Positions 27,488 to 40,500 of a DNA stretch of 64,000 nt are shown piece by piece. The stretch is from Udeniomyces pyricola (lineage: Eukaryota > Basidiomycota > Tremellomycetes > Cystofilobasidiales > Mrakiaceae), in contig BCIK01000009.1 in NCBI GenBank assembly GCA_039545295.1, positions 434,001-498,000 of the forward strand. Reading direction: 5' to 3'. The notes under the pieces were generated by a model that saw nothing but the letters and a program-made list of their open reading frames with translations, did no database searches and was not told where the DNA came from. The translations under genes and the position numbers were made by a program. Numbering within the stretch: the first letter of the stretch is position 1; each line of letters begins with the position of its first letter.

Positions 27488-30400
27488 TCACGAAACCGCC
27501 GATCCTTCTTCTCCACCCGCCTCTGCCTCTGCCTCGTTCGTCCGTCTTTCCTTTTCCTTTTCTTTCTCTTTCTCCTTATCCTTCTCTCGCTCCCCTCGAT
27601 CCCTCTCCTTCTCCCTCAATCTATCCTTCTCGCTCCTCGAAGAGGACGATCGATCTTTTTCCTTCTCGCTTCCACCTCTGGACGAACTCCCTCGTTCCCC
27701 TCGTTTCTCTCCCCCACTCCTCGATGCCCGAATCGTCGATCCCGAACCTGAACCCGTCGTCGTCGTAGTCGATTCGTCCTCCTTCTCCTTCTCCTTCCTC
27801 GAAGAAGACGATCCGCTCTGATGCCGACTTGACGATCGACTCGAGCTCGAATGTTTGCTATCCGCCGTCGTGGTCGTCGTCGACGAGTTCTTATCGGTAA
27901 GGTGGGTAGCAGACGGACTGTTACTCCTACTTTCCCTCTTCTCCTTGGTGGTCTTCTCTGACTCCCGGTCTCCCCCATGACCACTCCGTTCCTTCTCCTT
28001 CTCCTTTTCTTTCTCACCCCCACCTCCCCCTACACTCTCACTCCTCCGTTCCCTCTCCCCTTTCGTTCGGTCCCTCGGATCCCTCGGCTTCTCCCTCTCT
28101 CGCTCACTCCGATGCTCCCTCCTCCTCACACTACTACTACTCTCCTCCCTCCCTCCATACCCAACCCCCGTCGTCGTCGTCGTCGTCGTATCTCCTCCAC
28201 CCGAGTAGTCCAGACCCTCGATATGGGACGAATGGTCCCGGTCGAGATCCTTCTTCGAGGCGTTTCGGGGTCCTTTAGGAGGTTGACGGGTCGGTGGGGG
28301 TTGTTGATGATGATGATGGGTAGGCGGAGGAATGATCGCTGTTGTCGCCGCCGCCGCCGCTGTAGGTGCCAAAGGGGTCGTTCCAGGAAGAACAGTAGAT
28401 GCAGACGGATGACTCAGCGTCGTCATCGTCGTAGAAGACGATGGTGCAGTAGGTGGGGTCGGAGAAGGAACGACGACTCCACCCGGACCAGTTGGAGCGG
28501 TCGTCGTCGTCGTCGTCGTGGCGCCGGTGACGGTGGCTGGAGAAGGAGACGCGAGGGAAGGGTTATGGGGCGAAGTGGTCGAGGATGAGAGTTGTTGTTG
28601 GGGGGCGTTGGGAGTTCCGGCGAAAGTTGGGTTGAGGTGAGCTGAAGGTCCACCGGGGACAAATCCTGGATTGTGTGAGTGGGTGAGGGTGGATGGATAT
28701 GAAAAAAAAAAACGCGAAAGAGACGGGAAGAAAGCAGAAACGAAAGCGGAAACGAGGGTTCCGAATGGGCAAAGACGAGCATGCACAACGGTCGAGAGAG
28801 AAGCAGAAAAGAAGAGATATATATGTATATATATATATATATATATTAAAAGTACGAAGTACGACGTTAGAATCAACACCTTTTAAACAGGAACCAGATC
28901 CAGAACATATTTTCGATACGAAGTGGTCCTCTTACCTCCTCTTCCACCTCTTCCACCAAACGCGCCCCTTCCATTGACGCCCCGAACCATGGCACCTCCA
29001 CTTCGACCGCCATACCCGCCACGAGGCAGGCCAGCTTGAGGTACGCCGAGACCGAGTCGAGCTCCACCGCCCAAACCGAGTGCACTCGGACCATTGGGCT
29101 GCCAAGGCGACGCGCGTCGAAGTAAAATCAAGATGGTAGAGAAGGATGTAACATATTAGTCTTATGCATGTCAATTTCAGAGATGATATAAAAGTCAAGT
29201 TCTTTTCCTTCTCTCTGTTAGTCTGTCTCGCATGTACCTTGTCATCACCGTCGCCGCCGAATTGCTGCTGCTGGACGTGAAGGGCGAGTTGTTCTTGGAG
29301 GTTGATTTGCTGTTGCTGTTTGTCCATAACACCTATAAAAAAGGTTAAACATGGAAGAAGCCAAGGGGTCACAGGAGAAGGAGTATGATTCGATGGGTCA
29401 ACGAATGCGCAAAGGTGAAATGGTAAACCCAAAGAAGAAGAATCATTAAAGTCCTCACCTCGCGGACCTGAAGGCATCGCACCTCCTCCGACGCCCATTC
29501 CCGGTCCACCTGGACCCATAACTCCGCCCGGACCAGCCATCATGCTCGGATCCATCCCTCCGAACCCAGCGCTAGCTTGACCAAACATGAGCATCTCCTG
29601 CATCTGCTGCTGCTGCTGCTGCTGTTGTTGATGCGCTTGCGCTTGCTGTTGTTGTTGCTGCTGTTGCTGCTGCTGCTGTTGTTGCTGGAATTGCGATTGC
29701 TGGTTGAAGAGTTGCTGCTGTTGAGACATCTGGATTGACGAGATGAGAGGGTCAAACGAATATAGGGAGCAAAAAGATAGATGTCAGTCGAACGTTTGGT
29801 TTTCTAAGCAACCGGTTTGCTGGCATACCTCTCCTCTGTCATCTCCCCTTGCTGCTCCTCCCAACTCCCACATGGCTGGCAACTCTCTCGATGTCATAGG
29901 AAAAGTGCTTACCATGCTCAATTCTTCAACCATGCCACCCATCTCTCGTCTTCTTCTCGCATATTCCACCCACGTAAACTCATCAAAGCCGTAATTAAAC
30001 CAATCACTGAGGTCGCTCCCAGGCAATCGCCAATCTTTCCTTTCTAGTGCCTCAAGGTCAAGTTCGAAGAGAGTTCGGCCCGAGTTATCAGGAAGCAAGG
30101 CTGGCGTGTCAAGACCTGGGAGGACGGGTTTCGAAGGGTCCGTCGGGTTGGGGGGTGCGTGAATGGGTGGTAGGGAGCGGGGATCGACGGTCCCGTTTTG
30201 GCCGACCGAGGGTTGTTGCTGCTGCTGCTGTTGGATGAGGAGCTCCTGTTGAGCTTGGAGATGAGGAGGAAGAACGTAACCGGCCGTTTGAGGCTGAAGC
30301 GGCTGAGTTGGGATCGCGAGGCTGTTGGGCATAGCACCAACAGACGTGGTTTTCACAATCTGGGCCTGACCAGGTTGCTGCTGAGGAGTTTGCCCTAAAG

Positions 30401-31391
30401 TAGGCTGAACTGCGACACCCGGACGAGTCGAAGGCGTGTACTCGGTCGTCAAGATTCCAGTGTTGAACGAGGCTGAACGTCAGACGAGATGAGAACGAGA
30501 GGAAGGGTAAGTTCGTAATACTGCTCTGCCTTCCGATGTGCGTGGAGTCCCATTCCATCGGCTGTTATCAGTGACTCACCCGCTCGACCGACAACAGGAG
30601 CTGGAGGCTTGGTTGCTCCTAGACCATGACCTACGATGGTAGCTTTGACAGTGGGCGCTTGTCTGAATGGAAGAGTAACGCCGGGTACATGCGCGAGTGT
30701 CGAGCAACGTCAGCGCGTGTACACATTGTGATCGAGGAAGTGATGCAAGAAACAACATGTCCGCTGAGATTCTTTTGAGGATTTACCTGAAATCCATGGA
30801 TCTGCCTGCTGTAGGATCCATAATGATCTCCAGATCGTCCTACATCATGTGAGACGACGAACGAACCGGAAAGAAGATGACATTGTCAGCGCACCGTCAT
30901 AGCATGCGTTGCCTTTCATGATCCTTCCTAGACTCTCCATTCTTCGCAACACGACGATACATTGCAGCGCAATAGTAAGACTACTCACGTCGTCATCTTC
31001 CTCTGAGTCTTCCTCCTCTTCGCCCTCTTCTAACCCGTCTCGCTCGCCCTCGGCAGCGGCTGCAGAAGCAGCAAGAGCGTCTTGACCCTCGACGGCCATG
31101 ATCCCAGATCCGTCTCCATAAGGATCCTCTTGCGACACATCTACTTGAAGATTCTGGAGGGATGGTGTAGGTTGGGAGGGAGCCACGGTGGAGGATCTGA
31201 CCCAACGAAAGCAAGGAGGATGCGCAATGATGGAGGCAGCAAAAGCGAAGACGCGTCAAGATCGCGCGTCGCATGGGGCACAGTGCGGTTCATGATGCTG
31301 CGAAGCGGGAGGAAGACGGAGGAACGAGAACGTACGAAGGTTCGTCCCCATAGAGAAAGGCATCGTCGTCGTATTCGTCGTCGAGATCCAT
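27488..31391 (-). CDS. FIP1: Fip1, cleavage and polyadenylation factor subunit
   Basis: Fip1 is a mostly disordered nuclear protein that tethers poly(A) polymerase to the cleavage and polyadenylation factor. ATG at 31391 begins MDLDDEYDDDAFLYGDEPS, an acidic N-terminus like other Fip1 proteins. Next exons give DPYGDGSG, a Glu/Asp-rich run (about 30985-31030) and LEIIMDPTAGRSMDFR. The diagnostic Fip1 motif reads DWRLPGSDLSDWFNYGFDEF followed by TWVEYARRR near 30000, directly after LFELDLEALERK. Downstream are two poly-Gln tracts (29600-29710), Met/Gly-rich text, a Gly/Arg-rich exon (28940-29090), and a last exon (27488-28670) rich in Thr/Pro, then Lys/Glu/Arg/Asp and Ser/Arg, ending EEGSAVS. 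A charged RE/RD-type C-terminus is known in animal FIP1L1 but absent in the short yeast protein. At least eight exons. Confidence 0.93.
28815..28848. repeat. TA dinucleotide repeat in FIP1 intron
   Basis: An alternating TA tract lies in the FIP1 intron between the Gly/Arg-rich exon and the last exon. Confidence 0.85.
29600..29710 (-). repeat. Poly-Gln coding CAG/CAA repeats in FIP1
   Basis: Mixed CAG/CAA codons encode two glutamine tracts (roughly 15 and 9 residues) separated by AQAH. Codon mixing makes the tracts less slippage-prone than pure repeats. Confidence 0.9.
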
Positions 31392-31963
31392 GGTTGAAGA
31401 GGAGGAAGAGCGGAAGAGGAAGACGGAAGCAAGGTGGGAGAAGGAGATGAAATGGGAGTCGAGATCCATTAGGATTTCAATATGACTGCAGCATACATCG
31501 ATCAGCATGCTACGTAACTACATACATCTTGCATACACATATATACATGAAACATACACACGACTTGAGCATGAGCTGCAACCCAACCGGTATAGTTTTC
31601 TTTGTCACTTTCTCTAGTCTTCGACCCTCATGACACTCGTCTCTCATCTCGACAAAGGTCAAGTCATATAGTACGGTTGCGTTTGTGCAGTTCAAAAATC
31701 GCACTCAGAGATCTCACTTGAGCCGGTCGATACATGTCAGCTAACCCAAAGGAAAAAGACACATTAAAATTGAGTGGACTATACAGAGCAGGGACCCAAC
31801 GGCAGACTATATGCTAACAGGAGACGAATCCTCAACGGCCACGGACTCAAAGCTATGATCAAGGGACAGCGAGACAGAAGCGATATCAAGCGATCCAGAC
31901 CAGGCGAGGGGGACGAAGGAAGCCACATCATGAGCCTTGGATGAATCGGTAGGATCGAGTCTT
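31392..31963. other. Region between FIP1 start and YOP1 stop
   Basis: The FIP1 upstream region and the YOP1 3' flank on the minus strand. A TATATACATG-like piece lies near 31535-31550. No gene is recognised. Confidence 0.6.
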
Positions 31964-32987
31964 TTACATGGTGTTGGGAGGGACGGCCGACGCATTGAAG
32001 GAAGGCATTGGTCGCTTGGTGTACTGAGCGAGGTAAGGTCGGATGACGTGAATGTAGAGAACTTGGGCACCCTGGTAGACGAATCACGTGGATTAGTCTA
32101 GGCGAGAGATTGAGAGCAAAGAAGGTGCAGTGATCGCCTGTGATGGACACCACCCGAAGAGATGGGAACAAAGAAAGGAGGAATTGACGTACTCGAGTAG
32201 AGGGAAGTTGCATCCAAACAAGCACGCAAGTCTTGAGAACGAAGTAGAACGGCAAGTAGTCTACACAAACGAGCGGGAAAGATACCAACGGCCGGGGCAT
32301 CACGGGCATCATCGTGATCAGTCTCGTCTTTTTTTTTTCTGCACATTTGTCAAGATTACAAAGAGCATGATCCATCTCGCCAACTTACACATGACGATTC
32401 GGAGGAACAAACTCTCGATCGTTTGGAAACTTCCAAAGACGATCCAGTAAGTGAGCCATTGCTGATCGTCGGCCGTATCGCGCGAGTCGAGGGCTTGGAT
32501 GGACAAGAAGACGGGCAACGCAAAGCCAACGAGGTTGGAGATGGGAGAGGCGAGGCCAAAGAGGTTGAAAAACATCAAGAGACAAAAGACGGCAAAGAGG
32601 CCGATAGCGGAGATAGACTTGGGGAGCTGCGTCTTCTCCTCAAACTTGTTGGCGAAGCCGAATTGGGAGAGCTGTATGGTGAAGAAAAGGGTAGGGTAGG
32701 GATGGGAGTGTGAGCGGTGCATCTTACGTCTGACTAGGGCGCGAGGTAGTCGATACGACAGGCGGACGGACTTGAGCATCGAGACCCTTGAGCTGACCCT
32801 GAGCAAGGTTTCGGCCTGTAGTAAGTGAGTAGGAAAGCGAAAGACGGTCAGTCTGATGACGAATGGGAATGGTCGGGAGAGAGCGCGAGTTGGCTGAGGA
32901 GCGGGAAGGATTGCGATAAGGGACGTTACTTTGTTGAATGGCGGGGTGGTTGAGCCAAGAGGATTGGGGAGTGTGAGGAGCCGACAT
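31964..32987 (-). CDS. YOP1: Yop1, REEP/DP1-family ER-shaping protein
   Basis: Yop1 is a reticulon-like hairpin membrane protein that curves ER tubules. From ATG 32987 the first exon gives MSAPHTPQSSWLNHPAIQQS. The next exons give RNLAQGQLKGLDAQ and, after an intron, LSQFGFANKFEEKTQLPKS. The TB2/DP1/HVA22 domain follows: ISAIGLFAVFCLLMFFNLFG, ISNLVGFALPVFLSIQALDS, DDQQWLTYWIVFGSFQTIES and, after a further intron near 32270-32390, YYLPFYFVLKTCVLVWMQLP. The last exon reads VLYIHVIRPYLAQYTKRPMP and ends FNASAVPPNTM at TAA 31964-31966. The pairs of hydrophobic stretches are the two wedge hairpins. It is divergent from OST5 across 314 bases. Confidence 0.93.
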
Positions 32988-33301
32988 GGTGTGTGTGTGT
33001 GTGTGTGTGTGTGTGGAAGAAGATGAGGAAAGGAGGATATGAGATGAGGATGGAGATGAAAAGGAGCAGGCGAGGAAGCAGCAGACGTTGCAAGGACCCA
33101 CCCAATGACTGCAGTTGTCGCGTTGTCGTCTTGCACCCTGTGTACAGCTGTCGCGACAGCTTGGTGCTGCGAGCGGCAACGAAGTACATCGTGCAGCATC
33201 TTGTTCTTCTTCTTCATCATCATCATCATCACCTTCCTGTAGTACATCATCATCATCAAAGCGTATTCTTATACCACCATCATCATTCCCTGCTCAACAT
33301 C
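32988..33301. promoter_or_regulatory. Divergent promoter region of YOP1 and OST5
   Basis: Only 314 bases separate the two start codons, so both promoters and 5' leaders must lie here. A GT/CA repeat of about 13 units (32989-33014) abuts the YOP1 ATG, and CAT repeats (33214-33260) lie on the OST5 side. No TATA box is obvious. This is inferred from position. Confidence 0.55.
32989..33014. repeat. GT/CA microsatellite next to the YOP1 start codon
   Basis: About thirteen GT units on the plus strand, read as CA in the YOP1 5' leader immediately before its ATG. Confidence 0.93.
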
Positions 33302-33930
33302 ATGACTTCGCCAAACTACCTCAGTCTCAAGGTCAGTCAACAAATCCATCATTCCAACTTCTGTCCGTCATGACCATTTGCTTACGCTCGCTCAGCTCAT
33401 CCTTGACCCTGTGTCCTACCCATGACTCCTCTTTCCCTCTCTCCACTGGTACTCCTCTTCTGTCTCTTTGTCATCCTTGCCCTCCCCCCCCCCCCTCCTC
33501 CCTTTCTGTCTCCCTCTTGCGCAGTCGATTCACACCGATTCCCCTTCCTTCGTTCCAGCTCTCGATCCCTCGGCCCTCCCGCCGCTCGCCATCCTCACTC
33601 TTCTCTCAGCCTTCATCGCCACCTTCTACTTTACCACGTCAGTCCCCGAACCTTCCATCACACCTACCTACCCACTCACCCCTACATCTGTTCCAACGCA
33701 GTCCGTCATCCTCAACCTACTTTCCCCCATTCGTCCCTCGCTCTGGCCCCTCATCTCTACCCCGAGACCCTTGTCACTCACAACCCAACCATCTTTCCTC
33801 TTTGCTCCATCTTGTCCTTTTCAGGCTCAAGAACTCGCCGATACGGCAGCTCGTCACCGCACTCATCGCCAGCGGACTCACTGGCTTTGGTGTCGTTTCG
33901 CTGTTTTGTGCTGTTGGTGTCAATGTTTAG
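33302..33930 (+). CDS. OST5: Oligosaccharyltransferase subunit Ost5 (TMEM258 family)
   Basis: Ost5 is a small two-helix subunit of the ER oligosaccharyltransferase, which moves the finished glycan onto Asn residues. Three exons: one from ATG 33302 (MTSPNYLSLK), one near 33524-33639 and one near 33825-33930. The joined protein is about 80 residues. Exon 2 gives SIHTDSPSFVPALDPSALPP, then helix 1 (LAILTLLSAFIATFYFTT). Exon 3 gives LKNSPIRQLVTALIASG and helix 2 (GLTGFGVVSLFCAVGVNV), ending with the short aliphatic terminus typical of the family (compare the GVYV end of yeast Ost5). Size, topology and this C-terminal pattern are the evidence; the family is too short for stronger motifs. Confidence 0.87.
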
Positions 33931-34568
33931 AATGTCATTTTGGCTCAGGTGTTGATAGATGGCTAGATAAGTATAAGACAGTGATGGCACGGTTCATATG
34001 GCAGGCATTCTGGGATCCATCCCTGAAAGTGTGCGTGACGGGAGTCCGTGTTGAGACGTTGCTTTATGAGCGAGCCATCCCCATGAAGGATAACACGGGT
34101 TCATCGAATAGCTAGATCATGAGCTAGCTGGCTAGCGCGCAGTGCCGGTGCTGCTGGAAGACAGCCTCAGAACGTCAACACGAACGTTAACGATGGCATG
34201 AGTGGAAGTGCTAAGAACAGGCACGTGTAAGAGTAAACGTCTAGCGGCATATATAGTGATCGGTCATATATGTGATAGAGTATGATGAACAGGCCCAACC
34301 TGGATATACATGTGAACGATGGAGATGATTTGTGGAGATGAAAACTCTGGCCAAAGGCGCATGTAGCCGATCGATATTCGATCGCGGTTGATTCCCCTGA
34401 TTGATCTCCAAGTCAATCATCCAACTTCGGCCCTGCTCCGACGTCGTCTGCTCCGACCGCTTCGACTCATTCAACTGCTTAAGCTACCGCGACCTCTCAC
34501 CCCAGCACACCGTCCATCGCATCGCCATCCCTTATACCCATCTTACCACCTCGATCGTTCACCGGGAG
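33931..34568. other. Region between OST5 and RAV1
   Basis: The OST5 3' flank and RAV1 upstream region. It includes a GGCATATATAGTG/GGTCATATATGTG pair near 34240-34275. No gene is recognised. Confidence 0.6.
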
Positions 34569-37500
34569 ATGGCCTTGACGCTTGCCCAATCTATCCTCCC
34601 AAACCCGGCGGCCTCGCACGGAGCTCATGCCCAGCCCGTCCTCAATAATGGTCGGCCATACCTCGTCTATCCTTCGTCCCATGCCATCATTGTTCTCGAT
34701 CTCAATCTCAACCTCGTCCAGACACTTCCTTTCGAGATGGGGTTTCCTAGGGGGAGCACATCGTCCGATAGGGGTCATCCGGGCGCATTGGCAGTCGACG
34801 AACGGCAAGGGCTTGTGAGAGTCATTCCTCTGTCGCAAGCAAGCGACCCAATTCTTCACCACTGCCTCCTTTTCTTAGCCATGCGAACGAAAGCCGTCTC
34901 GTCAAGATGACACATGCACTGTTTATATACTCATGGCCATCTGTTTGTTCTGCCGTCCCAGATCATAGCATCGCTAGCGTCACGCATCGTCATCCTGTCT
35001 CCCACAACCCCTTCACTTTCCTCCGTCTCCGTGTCTGCTGATTTTTCCTCGCGGTCGTACTCTTCTGCAACTTCGTCGCCTCCTCCAAGCTGGAAAGTTC
35101 ACTCGACTCTATCCAATCCACACGATCACCATATCACTGCGCTCGCGTACCATGATGGAAAGCTTCTGCTTGCCTCACAAGCCGGACTCGCGCTCTGGGT
35201 GTGCGAGATGGAGGATGATCTGGGGATCTGGACTCGACTATGGGAAGAAAGGTTTGTACCAAACATCACGCAGCTTTTTGCAGAAGGAGATAACGTGTAT
35301 CGAGGAACGACCAAGGGTCGCCATCCGTGCGATCAGACAGAATCACTGACGAGATGCTTGATCGATCGACCCTCGTATACACGCTTCTACGCAGATCCAC
35401 CTCGAAGGGCACCGTTGATGCTCTCGAGTTTGCTCCTAGTGGAGAATATGTCTCGGTTGCTAGCACAGTATGTTTCACATCTCTTGGTCACTTCGATCTC
35501 CTACTACGTGGCGCGTATCGATCGTATAGTAACCGGTCAATCCTCGCCGTCTTCGCATCACTTTGTCTGGCGAATATCCCTTAGGGCGAACGATCTCTTC
35601 GGCTGATCCGGCTGCAGAAGAATGGGGAGAAGCTCAAACCCAATGCCCGAGGACAGCTCATCAAACTTACGAGACCAGTCAGACAGATCTGGTGGAGGCA
35701 AGAGTCTAGGTAAGTCGAGTTTGATGGAACCTATTGCGGTCTTGACACAGGCCTTTCGATCGATCTCTCTGCGTGAAACTCACCTTGTCCCATGTGTCAC
35801 ACTTTCCTCCTCCCCATTTTCAATGCAAGTGACCCAACCCCGATCTTGTACCTGCTTGCCGGCGAATGCTCGCTTCACGTGTACTCTCCCATCCTTGACG
35901 ACCCGTCGTACTTTCAGCTTTCGTCGACCATCACTCCACCATTCTCTCATTCTGACTGCTCCACCATCTTCCCTCTTCACGCATCTCATCTCCGATTGGG
36001 TGTCCGACTTGCTTTGCAACAGACCGTCGGGCCAGCCCTTGATGATGGACGCAAGATGATGTTGGAGGAGATCGCAGATGCTACAAGAGGGCAATTCAAA
36101 GGGGGAGGCACCCTTGGCGACCTGTTTGTCGGGATTGAGCGGCAAGGTGGAGGCGTCATCGTATGGGCGGTGGTGAACATCGAACGGAAACCTCCGACAG
36201 CACTCAAAGTGTGGGAAATGTTGAGGCACGATCGACCTTTGCCGTCAAACGAGAACAGCGTGCCGTTTCCGACAGACCCTCGCACATTCTTTTCTCTTGT
36301 ACCTACCTCGCCAACCGAACATGACTATAAAGGTCCCGATCTCGCACCACCTCTGGTGCTCCTTGCTCAAACCCCTTCGGCGCCCCTTCAAGCCTTCTAT
36401 CTCTCCCCGCCTTCCTTTTTTGATCATTCCCCTGTGACATCATCTTTCGCTTCCATGCCGAATGTCAAACATCCTATTCTCGGACTCACGACGCCTGTCA
36501 AGAGGATGGTTCGGACGCCCAACGGAAGAAGCTTCCTCACCCTGGGCGAGCGAGGGGAGTGTGTCGTTTATGGGTTTGAGAAGGACAAGCTTGGTATCGA
36601 GAGAGCCGAGAGCGCGATGGAAACTGTCGTTGGTCAGGAGGAGAAAGGAAAGGGTAGGGAACGAAGACGAGGGTACGGTGTATGGCGGGCAAGAGCTAGA
36701 TGGGAAGTTAAGGAAGGCGTAGAATTGATCGCTATCTTTGCTCGAGGCAAGTCCCTGGCGAGCTATGATCCAGAGACTTCGTCCCTTTCTGTTCAGTACC
36801 TTCGTCCTCCTCCTTCCAAGATCGCCGGTTCCAACGTTAGTGATCTTCCCTCGACGCTTCAACACATTTCTCTCCCAACATCGCTCCCTTCCTTGTCTCC
36901 CTCGCATGCCCTCACCACCCTTCTTGCACTTTCCGATATCGACGATGGGGTTTCGACTTCAACTACCCTCCCAACGACATCCTTCATCATTGCCTCTACG
37001 GCTGACGCATACGTCTACCTATGGCGACTCGACGCTGGAGACCCAACTCAGCGAGGGAAAGCAGAGGGCGAACCAAAGCCGACACTTGTTTCATCTTATG
37101 CCTTGCCTTTCGACGAGGATGACGACGACTCAGGTGGAGATTCGATCGGTGGGGGAGGGAAAAAGCGTTTGTCGGACAGGCTCAGGGAGACCCCGGCGTT
37201 TGTGTTGTCCGTCGATCCGATGGGTTGGCACCAATCGGTGGTAGATTGGAAGACTCGGACCCCATTGCAGGATATGCTGGCGGTCGTAGCAAGGGACGGA
37301 GTCTTGACGTTCTGGAGCCCCAGGTTGGATGACAGAGAAGGAAGGGAAGGAGGAGGGACCGGGAGTAAGGAAGAGGTCATTAGAGGGAAAGGAGAAGAAG
37401 ACGTCAAGTCATGGATCAGGACGGGTCGCGTCAAGACGGGACGAAAAGATATTGTCCTTGCGGCTTGTAGCTCGAGGAAGAAGACGGCTATGGGTAGGTG

Positions 37501-40500
37501 GAAAAGCGTTACTTGAATTTGCTCATCACGCTCTTTGACTCGGAGAGGGTTTGAGCTAATCGTTAGACGATTGTTTCTCTTCTTCTCCTTCCTCTTCACC
37601 GACACCACCGCTGTTTATCCCTCAACTCTCATCCCCCCCCCCCTTTTTTCTCTCCAAAAGTTTGTCGGATTGATTCGTCACCCACAGAATCAACCCAGAG
37701 TCGCCGATCCGAACTCACTATCTGGGACTCGAAATCGTCCGAGTTTTATTCAGGTCTAGAGTTTTCAGCCGAATATGGGTCAGTTGTTCAATCCCTTTCG
37801 CTCGTCCCAACTCCATGTTCTTTTTTTTTTCCTTCCACTTTCGCTTGTTATGCTGGGATGGAACCTCATCGACAGACGCTTTGGTTCCTTCTTTTCCTGT
37901 CGTCCAACATGGGTGCAGGTCCGACGAAGAGATCATCGATCTCGATTGGACGACGACGGCGGAACTTCAATCGATCCTCGCCGTTGGATTTGCTCGACAC
38001 GTCGTCCTGATTTGCGAGCAACGGATGAGTTACGTCGAGGGCTCTGGATCGTACTGGGCACCGATCTTGAAGGTCGACATTGCCACGTGAGTCACGCATC
38101 TAGCCGAGCGTCGTCCATGGATGACTTTTGGGAAGGATGCGGGAGGGGTGGAGGGTGTTTGGGTTGGAGTTATGAGCTGATGGCGAGTTGGTATTGATGC
38201 TTTTCGTTGTGATCGCTCATCTTATTTCTCCTCATTTTATCGCTCATTCTGATAATGTCTTAGACGGACTCCTAACCCTATCGCCGATTCGATCTGGCTC
38301 TCCGACGGTTCCCTCGCCATTGCCGCTGGCAACACCCTTTTTGTTCACTCCCGGTTCCTTCAACCTAACACTCATGCACCTGCTACTATCACTTCCCCTA
38401 CGTCCGGCTTGGAGGGTGCCGCCGATGTGCGGGATCAAATTGTCGTTAATGTGACGGATGAAGATGGGCCGAGGGATGTGTTTGAGTTGGTGGCGCTGGC
38501 GAATGGACCACTGGTGGATTATCATCCTCAGCTCTTGCTACAGTGCATGCTTTGGAGTGAGTCAAACGAAGGCAGAAACGCGTCTCCCTTAGTTTCATAG
38601 ACTCTCGTTATGGCTGATAGCTGAGTAAAGAAACATTGGCTAATCACCTTCTGACCCTCTCCCTTCCCTCTTTGACCTTGTCATACATATCCGCCTCTGG
38701 TTATCACCCATTCTCTACGCTCGTACAGACAAGATCGAACTTGTCAAATCTATCGTCACCCGACTCTTCCTTGCTATCGAGAAAGCCCTGAACGAAGGCA
38801 AAGACCGGATGAGCTGGCAACGACTCGAGGTGGACGAGTTCTTCGCTACGACGACTCCCTCAAAGAGCTCGACAGCTTTAAGAACCGGAAAGGTGGGTTG
38901 ATAGTTTGCCTGCGTTGGGGAAATTGGTGGATGGAGGAAGTGGTGGAGATGTGGAAACAGTGGAGGGACAGGACTGATGATCGGGTTTGCAACGATTTAC
39001 TTCTCAAATCTTCTTTCTTTTCTCTGACTTTGTCTCTTCTTTTCTTCTTCTGCTGCATTTCCTTTGATTGTTCTTTTGCTCTTCGTCCTGTGAGACGCAG
39101 GTCCACTCAAGATATACGTCTCTCTTTGACGACAAGCCCATGGCGGATGAGTAAGTCCTCTCTTCGTCCAGATCGCTTCATCAACCTTGCTGACTCGGTT
39201 CAGAATCGACCGTATCTGTTTCATGAGCTGATGAGACGGCTTCTTGTACGCGTTGGATCGTGGTGCAGAGACGAGTTGAACGCGTTCTCCCGCTCGCTTG
39301 TCGGTCGGTTGATTGAGCACCTGGAAGGATCGTTCCATCTCCCGATCACCCTTCACGAGAGGGATCATCTGATCACCCTCGTTCAAACACTTCTCGAGGT
39401 CAGTCATCCGTCTGAAATGTTCTGTCTTCGATCGTTTTTGCCTTCGCGGCGACGCTATAAGCTTCAAACGGCGGGGGACAGTGCACTTATCTCTCGGTGA
39501 CCCTTTTTCTTTCTTCTACCGCTTTGGATTTGTGGATGCTCTTAGATCGAGGAACAACAACGATCGCTCGACCCATCCGGGCTTCGATTCCTTATCTCCC
39601 TCCGGTTTTTCGTCCTTTGGAACCGACGTACGCCCTCTGGGACGGCCTCTCCTGCTCCACTTGCGTCCGCTTCTCCTGTTTCGCCTCCTCCTTCTCCCAC
39701 CCCGACGACGAGCAGTCATCAGCATCACCGGCTTTCATTTCGTAACATCGTCTGGGCGTTCCATAGCCAAAGCCAAGAGATCTTGTTGGGTGCCGCCACG
39801 GCCGCGAGTGGAGGAAAGATGGTGTGGAAAGACGCCGCGGCGATGGGCGTGTTTCTATGGTTGAAATCGAAAGAATCGTTGGTATGTTCCGTTCTCTCTC
39901 TCTCTCTTCTCTATCTTCTTCTTGCTGTGGATAGACACACACAACAAAAAAATCAGAGGGGGAAGAGTCAAGAGTGTCATGGGATTGCTGATTGGTTGCT
40001 TTTCTGTTCTCGGTTTGTTGAACTATCCTCACCTTCGTCATGTTCATGATCTCATCTTCAACGATAAGGAAACGAACTTTGAAGCCCTCGCTCGAAACAA
40101 TTATATGGCCGATGATTCCCGGGATCCGACGACGTGTTCACTTTACTATTTCGCCCTGGGCAAGGTCAAGCTCGTGCAAGGATTGTGGAAGCAAGCGGCT
40201 TGGCATCCCGAGCAGAAAGTGATGCTCAAGTTTTTGGGCAATGATTTCGGGGTTGACCGATGGAAGACGGCGGCGTTGAAGAATGCGTTTGCGTTGTTGA
40301 GCAAGCAGAGATATGGTGAGTCTCTTTTCAAGAAAGAAGTTAAATGAGGACCATAAAGGAGAGGTAGGGTGGGGGGGAGGAAAGGGATTGGGTTGATTGG
40401 GTGCTAGGTTGGGTGCTAGTGGATTGTGAGGGAAGAATTCACGATGACAACTAGCACAATCTGCTTACTTCTTCTCATTGTTTTCTCTCTCTCTGGATAT

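Noticed and set aside
27977..28588. Plus-strand Arg-rich open frame of 203 codons
   Set aside because: Antisense shadow of the Thr/Ser/Arg-rich last exon of FIP1.
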